Source: an uncultured Sphingorhabdus sp.
Lineage (GTDB): Bacteria; Pseudomonadota; Alphaproteobacteria; Sphingomonadales; Sphingomonadaceae
Reading direction: 5' to 3'
NCBI GenBank assembly: GCA_937873665.1
Contig: CALMYW010000294.1
Coordinates: 1-21,255 of the forward strand
DNA: 21,255 nt
Positions 15,440 through 21,255 of this stretch are shown in pieces. Each line of letters begins with the position of its first letter. The stretch's first letter is position 1. Below the pieces are notes generated by a model, which saw only the letters and a list, made by a program, of their open reading frames with translations, ran no database searches and was not told the DNA's origin. A program made the translations under genes and the position numbers.

Positions 15440-18042
15440 TCGGCCGCCTCCAGCAATTCTTCCTCGCTCAGCTCTGGCGCCCCCGGCTCTTCGCGCACGA
15501 AGTCCGGAAATGCTACCCGCTCGATCGCATCGGCGAGATCGACGCCTTCGCGCACAAGATCCTCGATCTGCGCGAACACGTAGGGACTCGAACTGTAAAG
15601 CGTTGCGGAATATGGATCGAGAACAAGGCGTCCCACAGCCAAAGTCTCCGGGCCTTTGATCAACACGTCCGAATATTCGGTGCCATTGCGCTTCAACGAC
15701 CGGATCAGCATCTCGGTGTAGCTATCCATTTCGAAGCGCTGATGTTTCGCGAGATCGTTGATCGTCTCTTCCTTCTGCTGAAGCACGATAGACCAGTCCG
15801 AATTTTCGAGAGCGGCAAGCGAACCTTCCGACTTGTAGAAATCGTTCAACGACTGCGTAGCCGTCACCAGCGAACCGCCGTATTTACGGCAAGTGCGCGC
15901 GTAAGTTTCGATAGCCTGGCCCATTTGGCCTCCGCCGAGCAGCTGCCAAGCCTCATCGATCATCGTCAGCTTGGGGATTTTGCGATCAAGATCTCGCATG
16001 ACCCGCAAGGTCAGAAACATCAGCGCGGTGAGAGCGACCGAGCGGAGCTCGGGTTTCGATGAAAGATCAGAGAGCTCGAAAACGGTCAGCCCCGCACTGA
16101 GGTCGATCGAACAAGGCCCCTCGAAAAAACGTCCATAGGTCCCTCCGCGAACGAACGGCGACATCGCATCAGCAAGATCACCCGCATAAGGCGACGACAA
16201 GCTGCGCAACGTGTTGGCCACATCGTCGATAGTCCCGTCGCGCTGGCGGTCGCGCCACACCTGACTGACGGCCGTATCAATCAATCCGCGCTCGGTATCC
16301 GAAAGCCGATCCTGCTGACGCGCCATCTGACCGATGATCGACTTGAGCATCGCAAGGCACTCGACCTCGTAATCCTCGCCGTCCTCGTCATTCGAGAGCG
16401 CCTCGACATCGATCATATCGAACGGATTGAGCGAGAAACCCGACGAGAGCCGGAACTCGACAAAGGCACCGCCGAACGCCTTCGCCATGTGTTCAAACGA
16501 ACGACCGTCATCAATCACAATGACCTTCGCGCCGGCCCCGGACATTGCCGCACAGACATCCTGCAAGAAGACCGATTTTCCGGAACCCGACTTGCCGAAA
16601 ACCGCGACGTTGTGGTTGCCGGCTGAATTCTGGAAGGGCGACCAGAAGAAAGGCTGACCGCGCCGCCCAATCAACAAGACGTGCGGAATCTGACCGCCAA
16701 CATATTCGCCTTGCAACGGAGCAACCGAAGCCGCAGTCGTGGTGAGCATCGACTTGAACCGCTTCATGCGCTTCAAATCCGCGCTCAAGCCATTCGGGAA
16801 GGTCAGCGGCATAGCAGCGAGCAAGCCCATCACCTGCAGGAACCGTTCGTCAATCAGATCCCAACCGGCACCCTTATAGACGGACTTAACAAGCCGCTCA
16901 TTGACATCACCAGTGCCGAGGGGAGACAGAGCCCCTACCCCGTAATAGACCTGACAAAGCTTGCGGCCCTGACGAAGCTCCTCCTGAACCAGCTTCCACT
17001 CTGCGCTCTGCTCCGCCAACTGCGGAAGGAACTTGGCGGACTTCGATTCAGCGAGGCTGGTGGTCCGCATCATCTTCATGCCCGCACGTGAAGCGACGCT
17101 GTCTTCGTCCTGGAAGACCATCCCGACGACAGTCACCACATTGCATCCAAAACGGAGCTTGTCGTTGACCATATCGCCGATGATCTTCTGAACATCCCAA
17201 GGCGCCCACTGCCTGGGAAGATGGCGCGGCGCAAAGAAGCGCCAATCGAACTTGTCAGGAATGACCTCGCCGATCACCGGCGCACCATCGACTTTCTCGC
17301 CGGTCGGCCGAAAACGCTCAGTCGTGAACACAATCCGGTCCGGCGTGATCTGGGTCTCCAGATCGCGGCGAACACATTGCTCGTTGATCGGATCGAGCGG
17401 CGAGTAATGATCGGCACGATCGGCGTTATCGACCGACGGAGCAAGCAGATCGTCCAGGAACGCGATCAGCTGGACCGGGCCGACATCCCGCGAAGGAATG
17501 TTGAGCGACTGCAAAGTTCCAACCAGGCTCTCCCGAACACTGTTCAAAACCTCAGGTCCGTATACCGAGCCGAGCGGCGAACCCACACTGAGCAGAATCC
17601 GGTGCGACCGAACAAAAAACGGCGCGTCTTTGGAAATCGACTTCCATGCGCCCCGACGCAACCAGCGAGCCCTGTGCTTTGCCGCACGACCATATACGCC
17701 CCGCGCGACGATCCGCGGGCCGACCCAATCGGCCACGCGCTCACCAATCGAAGGGCTTTGCCAATTGATGATCTGAATCTGACAACCCGACGGAACGGCA
17801 TCCGACAAGAACTGGGTCAAAATTTCTCCACTGCGCTCATCGGCACCCATCATTGGAGACAATTCGAGAACGAACCCCATCGAGGCGGTGTTAACGAACA
17901 TCCGATGCTTGGCATCATAACTTCGGTACGGGAGCCAGTTGGAAAGCATAGGCGCTCCCAGGACCGGCCTTTCAGCCTCCGGCTGCGCGCTGTCCCCGAA
18001 CAGGAAGTTCAAAAACCGGTCCCAAAATCCATCCTTGGCCAC
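15436..18042 (-). CDS. traC: TraC VirB4-like conjugation ATPase
   Basis: An 868-aa protein close to F TraC (875 aa). TraC is the cytoplasmic ATPase at the inner membrane that powers pilus assembly and is related to VirB4. Walker A is GKSGSGKS (483-490) and Walker B is LTMIDEAW (692-699). The N-terminal TraC domain and the TATQSLNDFY segment after Walker B are typical. The start is GTG at 18042, with GAGGAG at the end of traV about 9 nt upstream; the gap to traV is 6 nt. The stop overlaps the following small membrane protein gene as ATGA. Confidence 0.96.
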   Translation of the reverse strand: MAKDGFWDRFLNFLFGDSAQPEAERPVLGAPMLSNWLPYRSYDAKHRMFVNTASMGFVLELSPMMGADERSGEILTQFLSDAVPSGCQIQIINWQSPSIGERVADWVGPRIVARGVYGRAAKHRARWLRRGAWKSISKDAPFFVRSHRILLSVGSPLGSVYGPEVLNSVRESLVGTLQSLNIPSRDVGPVQLIAFLDDLLAPSVDNADRADHYSPLDPINEQCVRRDLETQITPDRIVFTTERFRPTGEKVDGAPVIGEVIPDKFDWRFFAPRHLPRQWAPWDVQKIIGDMVNDKLRFGCNVVTVVGMVFQDEDSVASRAGMKMMRTTSLAESKSAKFLPQLAEQSAEWKLVQEELRQGRKLCQVYYGVGALSPLGTGDVNERLVKSVYKGAGWDLIDERFLQVMGLLAAMPLTFPNGLSADLKRMKRFKSMLTTTAASVAPLQGEYVGGQIPHVLLIGRRGQPFFWSPFQNSAGNHNVAVFGKSGSGKSVFLQDVCAAMSGAGAKVIVIDDGRSFEHMAKAFGGAFVEFRLSSGFSLNPFDMIDVEALSNDEDGEDYEVECLAMLKSIIGQMARQQDRLSDTERGLIDTAVSQVWRDRQRDGTIDDVANTLRSLSSPYAGDLADAMSPFVRGGTYGRFFEGPCSIDLSAGLTVFELSDLSSKPELRSVALTALMFLTLRVMRDLDRKIPKLTMIDEAWQLLGGGQMGQAIETYARTCRKYGGSLVTATQSLNDFYKSEGSLAALENSDWSIVLQQKEETINDLAKHQRFEMDSYTEMLIRSLKRNGTEYSDVLIKGPETLAVGRLVLDPYSATLYSSSPYVFAQIEDLVREGVDLADAIERVAFPDFVREEPGAPELSEEELLEAAE

Positions 18043-18048
18043 CGGCGT

Positions 18049-19233
18049 TTACTCCTCAACCTTGGCGGGGAAAGACGAAGGCGCATTCGCAACAGCGGGT
18101 TTCGCAGCAACCGGCTTGGCATCCTGGGCCGCCACTGCATCGCTCTTCGGCTGCTCTGCAGCCGGAACCGGAGCCGCAGGCACAAGCGGCGCCCCAGCGG
18201 GCAAAGCCGACACGCCCGCTAACCGGGCCTGCACCGACGTCCTGATTTTGGTCAGAGGATCGACCGGATCGGCGCCGCGCACCCGCGCAGCTTCGACCGA
18301 GCTCACACTCGGAGGTCCGACCGGCCCACCGGCAAGTTGTTCGCCTTTCGGAGCATCGAGCGACCACCCCTGCAAATCACGCGGAACCATCGCGCTCACA
18401 TCAACCGTCGCGGCCTGACCGCGCGGCGCGGCGCCAGGCACCGCCGATGCCGCCGAGCCCAGTACCTGCGCCGAGGCATTCGCCTCACCAGATGACACCT
18501 GCATCCAACCACCGGCATCGACCACTGTATGGACCACGCGCGGTTCATGGACATTCCCGCGACCATCAACGAACGAAGGGAAAACGACCTTCAAAACCCG
18601 GCGATCGCGGTGCATCATCCCGTTACCAGCGACGGCAACGGCCCCACTCGCCGGCTTAACCGCGCTATCCAGCACGCCGCCGGCACCCGGACGCTGGTAA
18701 TAGGGACCAGCTGGCGTCATCGGCCGAGCATTCTGGATGACCGAGAGCGCCTGATCGTCGATCAGCGTAGAAGGCGCACAGCTTCCGTCCGGAGCGCTAC
18801 AGGAAAAATTCCCTTTGATGTTTCCGCCAAACAGCGTCGTGCAGGCCGCAAGCTGAGCGCCCGCGACCAAGACAACAGCCCCCGACACGATGCGACGCCA
18901 CGGCCGACTTGCCAGAGCCATGTCGCGATCCCAGCGATTCATCCGATCGGCAAGCGCAACGAAGGCCAGCATACGCACGCGATCGAGCGCACCCAAACCA
19001 GATACAGACACCGTACCGACAGACAGCACAGACAAATACCGAGCAAAGCGAGCCCGTTCCAAATCGGAAACCGCCGCTGAACCGGTAGGCTGAAAAGCGA
19101 CCTTCAGGTCACGCCAAAGCAAACGCGCCTCTGCAACCGGAACGGACACATTGGGGATTCGAACACGCCCACCCGACACTCTCTTCAGTGCCCGCTCGAA
19201 CTGCGCCATCTCGCGCGCCGTCATCACGCTCAT
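18049..19233 (-). CDS. traV: TraV core lipoprotein with N-terminal extension
   Basis: TraV is the outer-membrane lipoprotein of the F-type core (VirB7-like), working with TraK and TraB. The core is clear: GAQLAAC lipobox followed by TTLFGGNIKGNFSCSAPDG, then a long Pro/Ala-rich tail; F TraV is only 171 aa. ATG 19233 overlaps the dsbC-like stop as ATGA, giving 394 aa with the lipobox Cys at residue 131. An in-frame ATG at 18921 would place that Cys at residue 27 behind an ideal lipoprotein signal (MALASRPWRRIVSGAVVLVA), but has only a weak GGGA upstream. Either a nested start makes the lipoprotein or an unusual N-terminal domain precedes it. Confidence 0.85.
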   Translation of the reverse strand: MSVMTAREMAQFERALKRVSGGRVRIPNVSVPVAEARLLWRDLKVAFQPTGSAAVSDLERARFARYLSVLSVGTVSVSGLGALDRVRMLAFVALADRMNRWDRDMALASRPWRRIVSGAVVLVAGAQLAACTTLFGGNIKGNFSCSAPDGSCAPSTLIDDQALSVIQNARPMTPAGPYYQRPGAGGVLDSAVKPASGAVAVAGNGMMHRDRRVLKVVFPSFVDGRGNVHEPRVVHTVVDAGGWMQVSSGEANASAQVLGSAASAVPGAAPRGQAATVDVSAMVPRDLQGWSLDAPKGEQLAGGPVGPPSVSSVEAARVRGADPVDPLTKIRTSVQARLAGVSALPAGAPLVPAAPVPAAEQPKSDAVAAQDAKPVAAKPAVANAPSSFPAKVEE

Positions 19234-20078
19234 GACTTTGCACCTTTCAGCCAATTCGCGAGAAATTCCTTCGGGCGATACCCTTCGATCACCGCACCGT
19301 CAGACCGCACGATCACAGGCGTGCCGGCAAGGCCGTTCTCGCGCGCGAAACGCTCATTTGCATCGAGCGCCGACGTATCGCACTGCCGCGTATCGGCGAT
19401 GGGCTCTCCAGCATAAGCAGCCTTGACCGCCCGAGCCCGGTTGCGCGAACAGAAGACCTGGTTCGCGAGATCGCGGCTACCCAAGATCGAGATCGGCCGT
19501 TCGATAACACGAACATTCATCTGCTCGAGCGTTGACGACAGAGCCTTGCAATAGCTGCAACGGAAGTCCGAGAAGACCGTAACCGTTGGCCCCGTCGTAC
19601 TCCCCCAAACGATGCCGCCAGCTTCGGGCAGTGACGCCAGCGACATCGTCCGGGGGGACCCTTGCGCCCGCGATGCAGGCGTCTCCATGCCGCGGCGCGG
19701 CGCGGCGACAGTCTCTTCTTCGCGGCGCGAACCAGCAGCGCCGCCAACAAGCAGATCCGGATTGACCTCGAGCAACCGCACGGCCGTCAGATCCTGGCGG
19801 GTCTGCATGTCGTACACGCGGCCGATCACCAGATAACGCCCGCTCTTGTCGACGTAGAACAGCTGCGAGCCCGCCGTCACCTCGCAAATTCCATCGACCA
19901 CCTGGCAATTCACTCGGTTCACCTGCGTCTTGGGCAACCGCTCCTTGAGCGCTGCCGCGACCGCGATATCGTTTGCGCTCGGCTTATCAGCCCCATCGGT
20001 CGCATTCGCCCAAACATGGGAACCGACGCCGCCCAAAAGTACCGCCGAAACGCCTACTGCCAGATGCTTCCAGTTCAT
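19230..20078 (-). CDS. dsbC: DsbC-like periplasmic thiol:disulfide isomerase
   Basis: A 282-aa protein with a signal peptide ending near VWA, a DsbC-type N-terminal dimerisation domain (NCQVVDGICEV, then QLFYVDKSGRYLVIGRVYDM) and a C-terminal thioredoxin domain with FRCSYC (Cys174, Cys177) and a GTPV cis-proline loop. Such enzymes form or reshuffle disulfides. Likely clients are the cysteine-rich TraN, TraU and TraH made from the same operon. The functional counterpart in F is TrbB. A Ser/Arg/Glu-rich linker joins the domains. ATG 20078 is chosen over TTG 20093 because AAAGG lies 7 nt upstream; it is 11 nt from the traB stop. traV overlaps its end as ATGA. Confidence 0.92.
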   Translation of the reverse strand: MNWKHLAVGVSAVLLGGVGSHVWANATDGADKPSANDIAVAAALKERLPKTQVNRVNCQVVDGICEVTAGSQLFYVDKSGRYLVIGRVYDMQTRQDLTAVRLLEVNPDLLVGGAAGSRREEETVAAPRRGMETPASRAQGSPRTMSLASLPEAGGIVWGSTTGPTVTVFSDFRCSYCKALSSTLEQMNVRVIERPISILGSRDLANQVFCSRNRARAVKAAYAGEPIADTRQCDTSALDANERFARENGLAGTPVIVRSDGAVIEGYRPKEFLANWLKGAKS

Positions 20079-20089
20079 AACCTTGCCTT

Positions 20090-21255
20090 TCAACCGCTGA
20101 TGAAAACACCGTCGAGGAACACGATTTCGACATCGATTCCCGTCGGCATCTCGATGACGGGCTGATATTGCTCAGCCCGTTCGATGAGGTATTTCGACAC
20201 CATGTCGCCCGTCTGGGCGACGCCCTCGCCGAGCCCACCTTGCAGAATATCGCCGGTCGAAAGCTGCTGACGCTTGCCATCCACGGTCACGTTCGTGCCC
20301 TGCAAAAGCGAATTCGAATTGGCGGAAAAACCGCGCCCGAAGCCGCCTACAAGCCCAGCCATGAAGGCTTGACCAACCAGCGACCCCTCGCGGCTAACCA
20401 CGCGGCCGCGAACGCCGGATTTGCCGCCAAAGGCGATAAAACCCTTCACCTCGCTCACCGCAAAGCGTCCACCGGGCTGCGGGCAGGTCATTCGCTGCAG
20501 TTTGACGTATACCTTCTCACTGCTGAGGTCGCCGCGCGCAGCGCCATTGACAAGGCACCCAGAGATGTTGGTCGTCAGCAGTCGGCCGTTATCATAGACC
20601 GACCGCGCGGGGCCGGTGATACGCAGCACAACAGGAAGCGGGTCGGTCTGGCTCTCGACGCCGGCATTTGCATCGACGCCCACGATGACCTTGGCGACCG
20701 CAATGGAATTGGGCGGCAGATAATTGGCGCTATCGGTATAAACCGTATTGCCGCGCGGCACAGGCGCTCCGGTGCCCGACGCTCCTTCAGTAAAGGACAC
20801 CAGGCTCACCTCGTTTCCGCGCGAGACCGGAAGGCCTGCAGCGCTTGCGGCCGCTTGACCGGCAGCCGATGCAGGAATGCCAGGGCCTCTTCCCGCTGCG
20901 ACCTGCTGGTACGTTCCCGGCGCCCCGGGGCCATACAGCGCCTTGGGGCCTACGGAGGCCGCCACCGGCGAAGCACGGGCCGCCGCAAGAGCAGCTTTCA
21001 ATTGCTGGTTCTCGTTCTCGTAAGCGTTCAAGACCTGCTGCGTATCGCCAGGGATCGCGCCACCACCTGAGCGATTGCCATTGGCAAGCTGTTGCTCGAG
21101 CTGGTCGGCGCGCGCCGCACGCGCCGCCAAAGAACGCATATTATTGTCCATCGACGCCATCTGCGCCTCGGACTGCGCACGCCATTCCTTCTCGGCCATA
21201 TTCTTGTTGACCATCTCGTCGGTCGAAACACCTTCGACCGCCGCTTCATCAAGCT
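20090..21255 (-). CDS. traB: TraB core channel protein (VirB10-like), 5' end outside the window
   Basis: The frame stays open to the right edge, so the N terminus is missing; 387 residues are visible. TraB spans the envelope as part of the F-type core complex with TraV and TraK. The visible N-terminal part is a coiled coil (about MRSLAARAARADQLEQQLAN and AYENENQQLKAALAAA), followed by a Gly/Ala/Pro-rich linker and the C-terminal VirB10-type domain (SIAVAKVIVGVDANAG, GSLVGQAFMAGLVGGFGRGF, EMPTGIDVEIVFLDG). The inner-membrane helix expected upstream is not in the window. A Met at 21214 is internal and not the likely start. The next gene follows after 11 nt. Confidence 0.94.
   Translation of the reverse strand, partial: LDEAAVEGVSTDEMVNKNMAEKEWRAQSEAQMASMDNNMRSLAARAARADQLEQQLANGNRSGGGAIPGDTQQVLNAYENENQQLKAALAAARASPVAASVGPKALYGPGAPGTYQQVAAGRGPGIPASAAGQAAASAAGLPVSRGNEVSLVSFTEGASGTGAPVPRGNTVYTDSANYLPPNSIAVAKVIVGVDANAGVESQTDPLPVVLRITGPARSVYDNGRLLTTNISGCLVNGAARGDLSSEKVYVKLQRMTCPQPGGRFAVSEVKGFIAFGGKSGVRGRVVSREGSLVGQAFMAGLVGGFGRGFSANSNSLLQGTNVTVDGKRQQLSTGDILQGGLGEGVAQTGDMVSKYLIERAEQYQPVIEMPTGIDVEIVFLDGVFISG

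Noticed and set aside
17221..18222. 333-aa plus-strand ORF
   Set aside because: Antisense to traC and traV; Arg-rich shadow with no motif.

Overview
The window looks like part of a conjugative plasmid or integrative conjugative element from an alphaproteobacterium, most likely a sphingomonad. The evidence is the GC-rich coding, a MucR/Ros-type regulator, GntR/FCD regulators, and an F-type (type IV-A) transfer operon whose gene set differs from enterobacterial F. The host assignment is inferred from these family traits and not from any marker gene.

Region 1 (1-637): a left flank of about 460 bases with no supported gene, then a 58-residue hypothetical ORF. Region 2 (643-2714): a regulatory block. 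A MucR/Ros-like protein lies directly downstream of a GntR/FCD regulator on the minus strand. A second, more divergent FCD-type protein reads the other way. Region 3 (2897-3178): a 93-residue plus-strand protein with two near-identical 17-residue units and one C-terminal membrane helix. It is convergent with the transfer operon. Region 4 (3199 to the right edge): one tightly packed minus-strand operon of 17 genes. In transcription order: traB (5' end outside the window), dsbC-like, traV, traC, a 113-aa membrane protein, trbI, an S26 signal peptidase, traW, an 88-aa membrane protein, traU, an 80-aa membrane protein, trbC, traN, a 126-aa winged-helix-like protein, traF, traH and traG.

Together these encode most of the envelope-spanning F-type channel and pilus assembly apparatus. 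TraV and TraB supply the core, with TraK expected beyond the right edge. TraC is the ATPase. TrbI, TraW, TraU, TrbC, TraF and TraH form the pilus assembly and retraction group. TraN and TraG handle mating-pair stabilisation. DsbC-like, TraF and TrbC have thioredoxin folds, which fits the cysteine-rich TraN, TraU and TraH. Neighbouring genes are mostly joined by ATGA or GTGA overlaps or gaps under 13 nt, so one long transcript with translational coupling is likely. Its promoter is not in the window. No relaxase, coupling protein, oriT, pilin, insertion sequence, tRNA or CRISPR array was found.

The points most worth a second look are: a TraG with a complete M23 endopeptidase domain at its C terminus; a TraV with an in-frame extension of about 104 residues ahead of its lipoprotein signal; a PadR-like winged-helix protein inside the transfer operon; three small unassigned membrane proteins translationally coupled into it; and the repeat-containing tail-anchored protein beside traG.
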